Source of the DNA: Clostridia bacterium
GTDB lineage: Bacteria; Bacillota; Clostridia; Christensenellales; Aristaeellaceae
Direction: 5' to 3'
NCBI GenBank assembly: GCA_017431365.1
Contig: JAFRLF010000121.1
Span: 1 to 42,239 of the forward strand
DNA: 42,239 bases
Shown: one piece after another, positions 32,409 to 40,288 of the stretch
How the letters are laid out: each line of letters begins with the position of its first letter
How positions within the stretch are numbered: position 1 is the first letter of the stretch
Notes under the pieces: model-generated
The model's input: the letters and a program-made list of their open reading frames with translations, nothing else
What the model was told of the DNA's origin: nothing
Database searches by the model: none
Translations under genes and position numbers: made by a program

Positions 32409-33815
32409 ATGGGTGGTTTCTTTGGTGTGGCGGGTAAAGAGAACTGTGTAAACGATGTCTTTTTTGGAACCGATTATCATTGTCACCTGGGGACCCGGCG
32501 CGGCGGCATGGCCGTCTGGAGTGAGGAAGACGGCTTTGAGCGGGCCATACACAATATCGAAAACGCTCCTTTCCGCACGAAGTTTGAGAACGACCTGCCC
32601 ACGATGAAGGGCAATCTGGGCATCGGGGTCATATCCGACACCGAGCCGCAGCCCATGCTGGTGCGGTCGCATTTGGGTGAATTCGCCATCGTCACCGTGG
32701 GACGGATCAACAACATCGACGAGCTGACACAAAAGGCCTATACCGCCGGAACGAGCCAGTTCCTGGAAATGAGCGGGGGAAAGATCAACCCGACTGAACT
32801 GACCGCGTGGCTCATCAACAGCCAGGCCAGCATCGCGGACGGCATCAGGTACGCTCAGCAGTCGATTGAGGGTTCGATGTCCATGCTGGTCATGACGGCG
32901 AAGGGCATCTACGCCGCGAGGGATTACCAAGGCCGGACGCCGGTCATCATCGGCCAGAAGGCCGGCGCGGTGTGCGCGGCGTCGGAATCCTCGTCATTTT
33001 TGAACCTGGGATACAGACACCTGCGGGATCTCGGCCCGGGAGAAATCGCCTTTATCACGCCAGAGGGCGCTGAGACATTGAAAAAGCCCCTCCAGAAGAT
33101 GCGCATCTGCACGTTCCTCTGGGTTTACTTCGGCTACCCGTCCTCCACATACGAGGGCATCAACGTCGAAGCCATGCGCAACCGCTGCGGCGCGATGCTC
33201 GCAAAGCGCGACAGCGTGACGGCCGATACGGTTTCCGGCGTGCCGGATTCCGGCGTCGCTCACGCCATCGGCTATTCAAACGCCTCGGGTATCCCGTATT
33301 CGCGCCCGTATATCAAGTATACGCCGACCTGGCCTCGTTCCTTTATGCCACAGCATCAGAGCCAGCGCAACCTCATCGCGCAGATGAAGCTCATTCCCAT
33401 CGAGGACATGATCCGTGGGAAGAGCCTCATCATGGTGGACGATTCTCTGGTTCGCGGCACGCAGATGAAGGGAACGGCCAAGTTCCTGTTCAATACCGGG
33501 GCGAAGGACGTGCACGTCCGCCTGGCGTGTCCGCCGATCCTCTTTGGATGCAAGTATCTGAACTTCTCGCGGTCGACGTCGGATATGGACCTCATCGCCC
33601 GGAGGATCATCGCGCGGATGGAGGGCGAGAACTCTGAGCAGCGGCTTGACGCGTATGCCGATCCGGATTCGCCGGAGTATAAGGCGATGATAGACGCCAT
33701 TTGTCAGGAGCAGGGCTTCTCCTCTCTTCGGTACCATCGGCTGGACGATCTGGTCGCTTCCACGCAGTTGCCGGCCTGCAGCCTGTGCACCTACTGCTGG
33801 AACGGGAAGGAATGA
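32409..33815 (+). CDS. PurF-like amidophosphoribosyltransferase paralogue lacking the N-terminal catalytic cysteine
   Basis: A 468-residue protein with both PurF domains. The N-terminal Ntn glutaminase fold is recognisable (HLGTRRGGMAVW near 26-37), but the residue after Met is Gly (MGGFFGV) where active PurF has MCGIFGV. The PRPP-binding motif SLIMVDDSLVRGTQ (about 339-352) is intact. Cysteines at the positions used for the 4Fe-4S cluster in Bacillus PurF are present (RICTF, RLACPP, CSLCTYC at the C-terminus). The glutaminase is therefore probably inactive. ATG 32409 is chosen because GGAG lies 10 bases upstream and the conserved sequence starts there; upstream ATGs at 32361-32403 add nothing conserved. 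Similar Cys-less paralogues occur in other Clostridia and Bacteroidetes as I recall; their role is unclear. Confidence 0.87.
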   Translation: MGGFFGVAGKENCVNDVFFGTDYHCHLGTRRGGMAVWSEEDGFERAIHNIENAPFRTKFENDLPTMKGNLGIGVISDTEPQPMLVRSHLGEFAIVTVGRINNIDELTQKAYTAGTSQFLEMSGGKINPTELTAWLINSQASIADGIRYAQQSIEGSMSMLVMTAKGIYAARDYQGRTPVIIGQKAGAVCAASESSSFLNLGYRHLRDLGPGEIAFITPEGAETLKKPLQKMRICTFLWVYFGYPSSTYEGINVEAMRNRCGAMLAKRDSVTADTVSGVPDSGVAHAIGYSNASGIPYSRPYIKYTPTWPRSFMPQHQSQRNLIAQMKLIPIEDMIRGKSLIMVDDSLVRGTQMKGTAKFLFNTGAKDVHVRLACPPILFGCKYLNFSRSTSDMDLIARRIIARMEGENSEQRLDAYADPDSPEYKAMIDAICQEQGFSSLRYHRLDDLVASTQLPACSLCTYCWNGKE

Positions 33816-33857
33816 CCGGCCTTCATTAGGCCTTACAGATTTCTATAGAGCCTGCAC

Positions 33858-33883
33858 AACAGCGCCGTCGGCGCTGTTTTTTT
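33858..33883 (+). terminator. Intrinsic terminator after the PurF-like gene
   Basis: A perfect 9-bp stem (33858-33866 with 33870-33878), a 3-base loop and a seven-T run (33877-33883). Confidence 0.93.
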
Positions 33884-33926
33884 CTGTAAATAATACAAAA
33901 ATATTAAAAATTTTTGACGCCAAAGC

Positions 33927-33953
33927 AGGAATCTTGAAATAATTATCGAATAT
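33927..33953 (+). promoter_or_regulatory. Candidate sigma-H promoter of the SpoIID-like gene
   Basis: GCAGGAATC (AGGA at 33927-33930), an 11-base spacer and ATCGAATAT (GAAT at 33948-33951). Spacing is identical to the site before divIVA, and the same TTTTTGACG block lies 16 bases upstream (33911-33919). The start codon is about 50 bases downstream. The region is AT-rich and otherwise empty. Confidence 0.7.
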
Positions 33954-34001
33954 AGAATCTGAATATGTGTATTTTATGTCTGCGTCCCGGAGGTTTGAAC
34001 C

Positions 34002-36509
34002 ATGAAAAAGCTTTTAGCTGCGCTGTGCGTTTTGAGTCTGTTATGCGCTTTGCTGCCATCGTTTGAACAACGCGCTCTGGCCGATCAGAGCGGTATGATA
34101 CGCGTCAGGCTGACTGTTCTCGGCACGCATACGACGATATCCCTGGTGACGACGGGTGATTATGTCAGCTCGGGCGCGGCGATCGCCAGCGGGACGACGG
34201 TGACGGCCTCCCTTTCCGGCAGCACGGTGACGCTGAAGGCGAACGGGCGCACGCTGGCGTCCGGCCCCAGCGTCACGATGAAGCGCACGCAGGGCGGCAC
34301 GGCCTGCGGCGTCAGATTCACATCTCCCGCGGTCAACAATCTCTACCTGGGCGACATGACGTTTGTCGCCTCGGGTGGGAGCCTGCTGCCGGTGCTGACG
34401 ACGTATGTCGAGACGTACCTCTACGGCGTCGTGCCCTACGAGCTGTCGAACTCCTCGCACATCGAGGGGCTGAAGGCGCAGGCCGTCGCGGCCCGCACTT
34501 ACGCCATGCGCGCTCAGAAGACGGGCGGCAACTACGACCTGACTGACAGCACCTCCGCGCAGGTGTTCCGCGGGTACAAAGCTTCCTATACAAACGCCAT
34601 CAGCGCGGTGGACGCGACGCGGGGTCAATGCCTCTTCTATGGCAGCGCTTACGCGGCGTGTTACTATACGGATTCAAACGGCGGACAGATCGAATCGTCC
34701 AAAAACGCGTGGGGCTCGGATCTGGCTTATCTGCGGGTCAAAGACGACCCGTACGACTTGGCCAGCCCGTCCGCTACGGTCAAAAAGGGCACCATCGCCA
34801 AGGACGGCGCGTCGCTCTCGAGCGGAGTCGCGAGCCTGATCAGGAGCGCGGCGGCTTCGCAGCTGCAGAGCGCGGGCATGGGCGGCGCTTCTATTGTGAG
34901 CGTCAACAGAGCCACGCCGAGCGCGCCCCGCTTTCCGGCCCCCAGCCGCACCTTTACGCAACTGACGCTCAACGTCACGTTCCGCAGCGGGAGCGCTACG
35001 CGAAGCTTTGACGTGGATGTGGCGACATACGGCGGTCTTGAGTCGACGCTCGGCCTTTCGATCAACAGCGGAAAAAATGAGATCGTCAGCGTGAGCGAGA
35101 CGAGTTCGGCTTTCATCCTTGAATTCAGGCGCTGGGGACACGGCGTGGGGCTGAGCCAGTGCGGCGCTCAGCAGATGGCGAAGGTCAACGGCTTTGGCTA
35201 CAGGGATATCCTGTCCTTTTACTATCCGGGGACGAATCTCACGACCCTGGCTCTCTCCGAGATCGTGAACGGCGATGTGATACCGCCCGTCGGTCCGACC
35301 GCCGCGCCGGATACGGCCGTTCAAGCCAGGGTTTCGCTCGGAGATCCGTCTTCCAGGCTCAACGTGCGCGCCTCGGCGTCGACCGGTTCCCGCGTGGTCG
35401 CAACGCTCAGCCATGGCCAGACCGTCGCGGTCAGCGGACAGTCCGGCGAATGGAGCGCGGTCAGCGGCTCCGGCTTCAGCGGCTATGTGATGAGCAAATA
35501 TCTGACGTACGATGGTGGGAACGTCACGCCGCAGCCCACGGCGACGCCCGCGCCCACGTCACAGCCCACGGAGATCACCGCGACCGTCGTCCTCGGCAAC
35601 AGTTCCTCGAGGCTGAACCTGAGGGGGGCCGCGTCGACTTCTGGGTCGGTCCTGACAAAAGTGCCGCACGGCGCTCAGGTGACCGTCCTTTCCCAGTTGG
35701 GGAGCTGGTATCAGGTCCGGTACGGCGCTTATACCGGCTACGTCTCCGGGCAGTACCTTCGACTGAACGAGACGCAGCCGACGCAGACGCCCGCGCCCGT
35801 GCCGACGGTTCAACCCACGCAGCCGCCCGAGACCGGTACGACCGCTACGGTCAGGCTCAGCGACAGTTCGTCACGCCTGAACGTCCGCGCCACAGCCTCG
35901 ACTTCGGCCAGAGTCGTCGGGCGGATCGGTCACGGCGCGAAGGTCACGGTCCTCGGTACGACGGGGAGCTGGGCCAATATCGAAACCGGTTCCGTCAAAG
36001 GCTACGTCTCCGCGCACTATCTCGTCTTCGACCAGGTTACGCCTGTTCCCGCGCCGACTCAGACGCCGGCGCCCACGGCCGATCCCATAACCGGAACATA
36101 CGAGGTCAGCGTCGCGACCTCGCTGAACATGCGGGCTGCGCCCTCGTCCGGCGCGGCGATCCTCATGCGCCTGAAAAACGGCGCCCGGGTCAGCGTCAGC
36201 TCGATCAGCGGCGGCTGGGCCCAGATAACTGTGGACGGACGCACGGGCTATGTGTCGGCGGCCTACCTGAAACCCGTTTCAGGCGGAGGCGACGCGTCGG
36301 GTTATCAGACGCTGCGCTACGGCGATACGGGTGAGAGCGTCAAAGCGCTGCAGAGAAGACTGAAACAGATGGGTTATTTCACGGGGGAGATCGGCGGGAA
36401 CTATCTGACCCTGACCGAGACCGCCGTCAAAGCCTGGCAGCGCGCCAACGGCTTGGCGCAGGACGGCGTCGCCACGCCGGAGATTCAGGCCCGGATATTC
36501 GCCCAATGA
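34002..36509 (+). CDS. Secreted SpoIID/LytB-domain protein with four SH3b repeats and a peptidoglycan-binding domain
   Basis: An 835-residue exported cell-wall protein. Signal peptide about 1-27 (MKKLLAALCVLSLLCALLPS). The SpoIID domain (about 105-415) has VVPYELSN with the catalytic-type Glu147, EGLKAQAVAARTYAMRAQ and the C-terminal WGHGVGLSQCGAQQMA. Four bacterial SH3 domains follow (about 439-503, 526-588, 614-677, 700-758), each with RLNVRA/LNLRG/LNMRA and GYVS, separated by Pro/Thr linkers. A peptidoglycan_binding_1 domain closes it (769-832). SpoIID itself is a lytic transglycosylase acting on denuded glycan during engulfment; sporulation SpoIID is about 330-390 residues, so this is a larger relative. 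It sits behind a sigma-H-type promoter and overlaps the next gene by 4 bases. Confidence 0.92.
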   Translation: MKKLLAALCVLSLLCALLPSFEQRALADQSGMIRVRLTVLGTHTTISLVTTGDYVSSGAAIASGTTVTASLSGSTVTLKANGRTLASGPSVTMKRTQGGTACGVRFTSPAVNNLYLGDMTFVASGGSLLPVLTTYVETYLYGVVPYELSNSSHIEGLKAQAVAARTYAMRAQKTGGNYDLTDSTSAQVFRGYKASYTNAISAVDATRGQCLFYGSAYAACYYTDSNGGQIESSKNAWGSDLAYLRVKDDPYDLASPSATVKKGTIAKDGASLSSGVASLIRSAAASQLQSAGMGGASIVSVNRATPSAPRFPAPSRTFTQLTLNVTFRSGSATRSFDVDVATYGGLESTLGLSINSGKNEIVSVSETSSAFILEFRRWGHGVGLSQCGAQQMAKVNGFGYRDILSFYYPGTNLTTLALSEIVNGDVIPPVGPTAAPDTAVQARVSLGDPSSRLNVRASASTGSRVVATLSHGQTVAVSGQSGEWSAVSGSGFSGYVMSKYLTYDGGNVTPQPTATPAPTSQPTEITATVVLGNSSSRLNLRGAASTSGSVLTKVPHGAQVTVLSQLGSWYQVRYGAYTGYVSGQYLRLNETQPTQTPAPVPTVQPTQPPETGTTATVRLSDSSSRLNVRATASTSARVVGRIGHGAKVTVLGTTGSWANIETGSVKGYVSAHYLVFDQVTPVPAPTQTPAPTADPITGTYEVSVATSLNMRAAPSSGAAILMRLKNGARVSVSSISGGWAQITVDGRTGYVSAAYLKPVSGGGDASGYQTLRYGDTGESVKALQRRLKQMGYFTGEIGGNYLTLTETAVKAWQRANGLAQDGVATPEIQARIFAQ

Positions 36510-37267
36510 ACGAGCACGAAATGACGGCTCTTCTACGGCCGGGTGAGAGGCTCGACTCTCTGTCATACGCGGACATGGCCATCATACAGCGGCCGGACGC
36601 ATTCCGCTTCGGCACGGACGCCGTGCTTCTGAGCGATTTTACAGCCGTCAGGCCGCGCCAGCGCGTGATTGATCTGGGTTGCGGGACGGGCGTTATCGCC
36701 CTTCTGGTCGCTTCGCGTGAGCCGAGCGCCCATCTGACAGCCATAGAGATTCAGCCGGACATCGCGGATATGGCGGCGCGCAGCGTGGCCATGAATGAGA
36801 TGGCCGACCGCATTGATGTCCGATGTCTCGACATGCGTGCGGCGGCCAGAACACTGGGCTACGGCGGATATCATGTGGCCATATGCAATCCCCCGTACGG
36901 AAAGATGGGCGCGGCCTTGCTCAATCCCGACAAGAGCGTGCGCCAGAGCCGGCACGAGGAGACCTGTACGCCGGATGACGTATGTCGGGCGGGGTTTGAA
37001 CTGCTGCGCACGGGCGGGCGGCTCTGCGTGATCTTTCCTGCGCCGCGGGCCTTTGAGATGATGCGCGCGATGGCCGGGCATCGGCTTGAACCCAAGCGCG
37101 TCCGCACGGTGCATGCCCGGCCGGACACGCCACCCAAGCTGATCCTGATGGAGGCCGTCAAGGACGGGGGAGAGGGCCTGCACTGGATGCCGCCGCTCGT
37201 TCTGAGTGACGAAAACGGCGCTCCGACCGACGAATGGAAGAGGATTTACCGCGTCCCGATGCCATGA
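36506..37267 (+). CDS. TrmN6-like SAM-dependent methyltransferase
   Basis: A 253-residue class I methyltransferase related to tRNA1(Val) (adenine37-N6)-methyltransferase. The sequence RFGTDAVLLSDF before motif I, the SAM loop VIDLGCGTGVIALLVA (about 54-69), the acidic strand AIEIQPD and the N6-methyltransferase motif CNPPYGK (near 131) are all present. NPPY indicates methylation of an amino group on adenine (or similar). The C-terminus PPLVLSDENGAPTDEWKRIY is typical of the family. It is translationally coupled to the SpoIID-like gene (ATGA overlap), although the functions seem unrelated. Confidence 0.9.
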   Translation: MNEHEMTALLRPGERLDSLSYADMAIIQRPDAFRFGTDAVLLSDFTAVRPRQRVIDLGCGTGVIALLVASREPSAHLTAIEIQPDIADMAARSVAMNEMADRIDVRCLDMRAAARTLGYGGYHVAICNPPYGKMGAALLNPDKSVRQSRHEETCTPDDVCRAGFELLRTGGRLCVIFPAPRAFEMMRAMAGHRLEPKRVRTVHARPDTPPKLILMEAVKDGGEGLHWMPPLVLSDENGAPTDEWKRIYRVPMP

Positions 37268-37292
37268 TACGGCGTCTGGCGCGGTTTTTGCG

Positions 37293-38408
37293 TCAGAACG
37301 CCATCCTGACGTAATCGCTCGGCTCGGCGGGCGGCAGCCCCAGCATCTCACGCCCGAGACTGACATAGTAGCGGTAGTTTTCGATGGGCACGCCGTTTGG
37401 AATCAGGTGATCAAGCCCGAATATCATGCCGCCGCCCATCATTTCCGGGGAAAGCTTGTATTCAAGTTCGCGCCTGATATCCTCGAAGGTGCCGCGCAGC
37501 GCAAACTTGTCGATCCCGCCCTTAAAGGCGACGCGATGTCCGTATTTGCGCCTGAGCTTTACGACGTCCATGCCGGCCTGAGGCTCGCAGGGGTACATGC
37601 AGTTCAGCCCGCAGTCGATGAAGTCCTCCACGACGGGCGTCATGTCGCCGTCGCTGTCCTGTGAAAACAGGCGCGCGCCCTGCCGGTTCAGCGGGTCCCA
37701 TATCCGATGATAATACGGATTCAGAAATTCCCTGATCTGTTTTTTGCCGATCAGCGGGCCCGAGCGGCCGGCCATGTCCTCGTGTACGTGCAAAAGATCC
37801 ATCGTGAGATAGTCCGACACGCGCTCATAGACCTTCAGGCATGTATCGGCGAACGTGTCGAGCATGTCCCTGATCATGTCGGGCATGTCGTAAAACGCCA
37901 GGCAGAGGTTTTCCTCGCCCATGAGCTCGCGCGGCTCGTCAAATCCGCCCGGCATGCCGCCAAGGATGAGCGTCCCCTCGCGCTGCAAACGGGCCAGGCG
38001 TTTGAGCCCCTCGTAGTCGATCCGATCTTCCCGGAAGGCGTACCACGGTTTGACCCGTTCCCAGTCGTCTTCCGTCTCAACGACATACCGCTGAGGGAGC
38101 GGGATCGTCGCCGCGCCCTTGCAAAGCTTGACGACGCGGCCGCGCTCGTCCATGGATATGATCTCGCGGTCGTTTTCCAAAATGACGTGCGGCTTGATGC
38201 CGGACATGGCGCCCACGTTGACGGGCAGCCAGGCGTACTGAACGCTGTCAAAGCCGAACGCCTTCAGGCTCAGCTCGTCCGCTGTCGCGCCCTGCGCGGC
38301 CCACTCGTCCGTGAGGCCCACCAGCGGCCCGAACAGCTGGACGAAGAGCTCCCCGTCGGAGTGGTTGAAGGTCATGTGATCGAGGTACTGTTCCCTGCGC
38401 CAGATCAT
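37293..38408 (-). CDS. Uroporphyrinogen decarboxylase (URO-D) family protein
   Basis: A 371-residue URO-D-fold protein, probably not HemE because the N-terminal HemE motif is absent and no haem genes lie nearby. The C-terminal half shows HVHEDMAGRSGPLIGKKQIREF, then a GARLFSQDSDGDMT block and FKGGIDKFAL. These match the MtaA/CmuA-type corrinoid or unknown-function branch common in Clostridia. By analogy it may transfer methyl groups to or from a corrinoid or thiol, but the substrate is unknown. Start is ATG 38408 with AAAGGCGG upstream; a GTG 9 bases earlier overlaps the SD. Its promoter contains a palindrome. The methionine-synthase-activation protein at 18582 could serve such a system. Confidence 0.85.
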   Translation of the reverse strand: MIWRREQYLDHMTFNHSDGELFVQLFGPLVGLTDEWAAQGATADELSLKAFGFDSVQYAWLPVNVGAMSGIKPHVILENDREIISMDERGRVVKLCKGAATIPLPQRYVVETEDDWERVKPWYAFREDRIDYEGLKRLARLQREGTLILGGMPGGFDEPRELMGEENLCLAFYDMPDMIRDMLDTFADTCLKVYERVSDYLTMDLLHVHEDMAGRSGPLIGKKQIREFLNPYYHRIWDPLNRQGARLFSQDSDGDMTPVVEDFIDCGLNCMYPCEPQAGMDVVKLRRKYGHRVAFKGGIDKFALRGTFEDIRRELEYKLSPEMMGGGMIFGLDHLIPNGVPIENYRYYVSLGREMLGLPPAEPSDYVRMAF

Positions 38409-38463
38409 CGCGCGCACCGCCTTTCATTCGGCCGTTTATCTGTGTCTTTTATGGGATTATACG

Positions 38464-38505
38464 GTGTCCTGACACATATTATACCCGTTTGCGCCGCTCA
38501 ATCAA
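38464..38505 (-). promoter_or_regulatory. Promoter with palindromic operator candidate, URO-D gene
   Basis: Minus-strand -35 TTGATT (38500-38505), a 16-base spacer and -10 TATAAT (38478-38483). The palindrome GTGTCCTGACAC (38464-38475) starts just past the -10, where a repressor would block initiation. A second TATAAT lies at 38456-38461. The combination suggests regulated expression. Confidence 0.5.
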
Positions 38506-38534
38506 GCGAAAAACGCCGATGAACAGCCGCCTGT

Positions 38535-38636
38535 TTACGGTTTCTTGCTTTTGCCGGTGACGGGGACACAACCGATGGAACACTGCGCGGGTAAAATGTC
38601 TTGACAGAGCATATCGTACGGTTTATTCTTAGACAT
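38535..38636 (-). CDS. Candidate 33-residue cysteine-containing peptide
   Basis: A short open frame starting MSKNKPYDMLCQDILPAQ and ending in GKSKKP, with Cys11, Cys19 and Cys23. It has a GTGAGGA Shine-Dalgarno about 6-7 bases upstream of the ATG at 38636. It uses more A/T-ending codons than its neighbours and lies on the same strand as, and about 125 bases upstream of, the URO-D gene. No conserved domain is recognised. It could be a small protein, a peptide precursor or a chance frame. Confidence 0.3.
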   Translation of the reverse strand: MSKNKPYDMLCQDILPAQCSIGCVPVTGKSKKP

Positions 38637-38701
38637 GGGAAAATCCTCACCGGCGTTTCTGACAGCGCCTGGCCCTGTCCGATGGGAGGAACTTGACAAA
38701 A

Positions 38702-39751
38702 GTGAAACGGCTTGTCTGCGTTTTAATCTGTATGCTTCTGGCGTCTTCCGCCATTTCATTCGCTGAAGACGCGTATATCCCGGTCTATACCCTTGACGAC
38801 CTGGCGGCAATGGGCCGCTCGCCCTGGGGCCGGTACCGACTGATGAACGATATAGACATGGGCTCTGTCGAGTGGGTGCCGATGCCGTTCTCGGGCGAAT
38901 TTGACGGCGGCGGGCATTGCCTGTACAACCTGCGCGTCGTCGCGCCGGGGCCGGATTCGCGCATTACGCGAGACGGCAACCGCAAGGAATACGACACCGT
39001 TTTCCTCGGCCTGTTCTCCGTGCTGGATGGGGCGTCGGTTCACAACCTGCGGATCACCGGCGCGTATGTCGCCACGGAGAACACGGGTCACTGCTTTGCG
39101 GCGATCCTGGCCGGGATGATGGACCGTTCCTCGGTCAGCGCCGTGTTCGTCAGCGGGCGCGTCCACATGACGAACAGAGCCGTGATGGCGGGGGTCGCGG
39201 GCGTCGTTGGGTATGGCTGCGGCACGCTCGACCGCTGCGAGGCCCGGGTGGAGCTCGTCTTCGAGGACCGGAACCTGGAAAGTCGCTGCGAGGAGTTTAT
39301 GGGCGGCATCCTCGCCTGCGGGATCGGCACCGTCAACGCGTGTTCTGTGGACATCGACGGCTATGATTCCTGCCACGGATACGTGCACAACGGCGGCCTT
39401 GTGGGCATGTACTATCACTGCGGCATGGAGTACGACGAAGCGCCTGTCACCAACAACATCATCTCAGGGCGGATTACATTTTTCGAGGAGAATCCGGATC
39501 GCCGCGCGTACTGCGAGGCGACGGTCGGCGAGCCGCTCAGCAAGCCGACCCGGACGAACGGCAACATCGACACGTTCGAGTCCCAGGAGACGAAGAACTA
39601 CGACGTCGTACTCCTGCCGGAGACCTGCGAGGTTCCCGCGTATGAGACGCTGGTGACGCCGCCCACGGCCGCCTCATGGGGGTATACGCAGCACAGGTGC
39701 TCCGGCTGCGGCTATCACTGGACGGACAGCTATACGCCGCCGCGCGGATGA
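38702..39751 (+). CDS. Secreted GLUG-like surface protein
   Basis: A 349-residue exported protein. Signal peptide about 1-21 (VKRLVCVLICMLLASSAISFAED, GTG start). The mature part begins YTLDDLAAMG and has the repeat-like YRLMNDIDMGSVEWVPM and FSGEFDGGGHCLYNLRV. Further turns follow (LGLFSVLDGASVHNLRITGAYV, GGILACGIGTVNACSVDIDG), a right-handed beta-helix pattern seen in GLUG-motif proteins. The C-terminus carries the Clostridia-type ending TQHRCSGCGYHWTDSYTPP with a CxxC. It is rich in Cys for a secreted protein. GTG 38702 is preferred because GGGAGGA is 11 bases upstream; the TTG at 38693 is too close. Function unknown, perhaps adhesion. Confidence 0.75.
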   Translation: MKRLVCVLICMLLASSAISFAEDAYIPVYTLDDLAAMGRSPWGRYRLMNDIDMGSVEWVPMPFSGEFDGGGHCLYNLRVVAPGPDSRITRDGNRKEYDTVFLGLFSVLDGASVHNLRITGAYVATENTGHCFAAILAGMMDRSSVSAVFVSGRVHMTNRAVMAGVAGVVGYGCGTLDRCEARVELVFEDRNLESRCEEFMGGILACGIGTVNACSVDIDGYDSCHGYVHNGGLVGMYYHCGMEYDEAPVTNNIISGRITFFEENPDRRAYCEATVGEPLSKPTRTNGNIDTFESQETKNYDVVLLPETCEVPAYETLVTPPTAASWGYTQHRCSGCGYHWTDSYTPPRG

Positions 39752-39788
39752 CAGCGCCCGCTCCGCGCGTGGAAGGGAGAGGATATAC

Positions 39789-40175
39789 ATGTCAGGCAGG
39801 TCTCTCGACAAGCGGTCGTTTATCCTGGGGATGATCACGGCCTTCTGCGAGTGCGTTGCGGGCGGCTGCAAGAGCCTGGCTCTGTCGCCGCCTCTTTCGA
39901 AGGAGGAATATGACGAGGTTTCCGGCGAGGCTTACGACATCATCGAAAAGCACGGCCTGGTCTCCTGGCACGAGGAGAACCTCGACCAGCCTGAATCTGT
40001 CCGCGTCGAATGGATCCTGATCGCCTGGCGTCAGTCCGTGATCGACGATTACATTGAACTGCGCCGCAGAGGATACAGCCCCATGGCGTCCCTTGAGCCG
40101 TTTTCCGGACTCTTGAGTTACAGCCCTGACAGGAGCGTTCACACGGGATACGACGCGTATCGGGCGCTGTTTTAG
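39789..40175 (+). CDS. Uncharacterised small protein
   Basis: A 128-residue predicted cytoplasmic protein with no signal peptide or membrane helix. The N-terminal part has RSFILGMITAFCECVAGGCKSLALSPPL (positions 9-36), then a helix-rich section (EEYDEVSGEAYDIIEKHGLV) and the C-terminal DDYIELRRRGYSPMASLEPFSGLLSY. I do not recognise a family name. It follows the GLUG-like gene by 37 bases behind GGGAGAGG and may be co-transcribed with it. The reading frame and SD make it a credible gene. Confidence 0.7.
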   Translation: MSGRSLDKRSFILGMITAFCECVAGGCKSLALSPPLSKEEYDEVSGEAYDIIEKHGLVSWHEENLDQPESVRVEWILIAWRQSVIDDYIELRRRGYSPMASLEPFSGLLSYSPDRSVHTGYDAYRALF

Positions 40176-40205
40176 CTCCCGCGTAGCATATTGTAGTACA
40201 ACGGC

Positions 40206-40214
40206 TGATAGAAT
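40206..40214 (+). promoter_or_regulatory. Possible extended -10 promoter of the aldo/keto reductase gene
   Basis: TGATAGAAT (TAGAAT at 40209-40214) without a good -35. A small palindrome TTGTAGTACAA lies at 40191-40201. Weak evidence only. Confidence 0.35.
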
Positions 40215-40288
40215 ATGAACCCGGTCCGGGAGAGGACTACCATATCTACCGCGTCTTTATGGACGCATGCCACAAGGAGGCTATGAAC

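Noticed and set aside
37250..37302. Possible terminator between the TrmN6-like and URO-D genes
   Set aside because: The best stem (37271-37302) has its T-run in the loop rather than after the stem, and the alternative stem ending at the T-run is short with a long imperfect interior.
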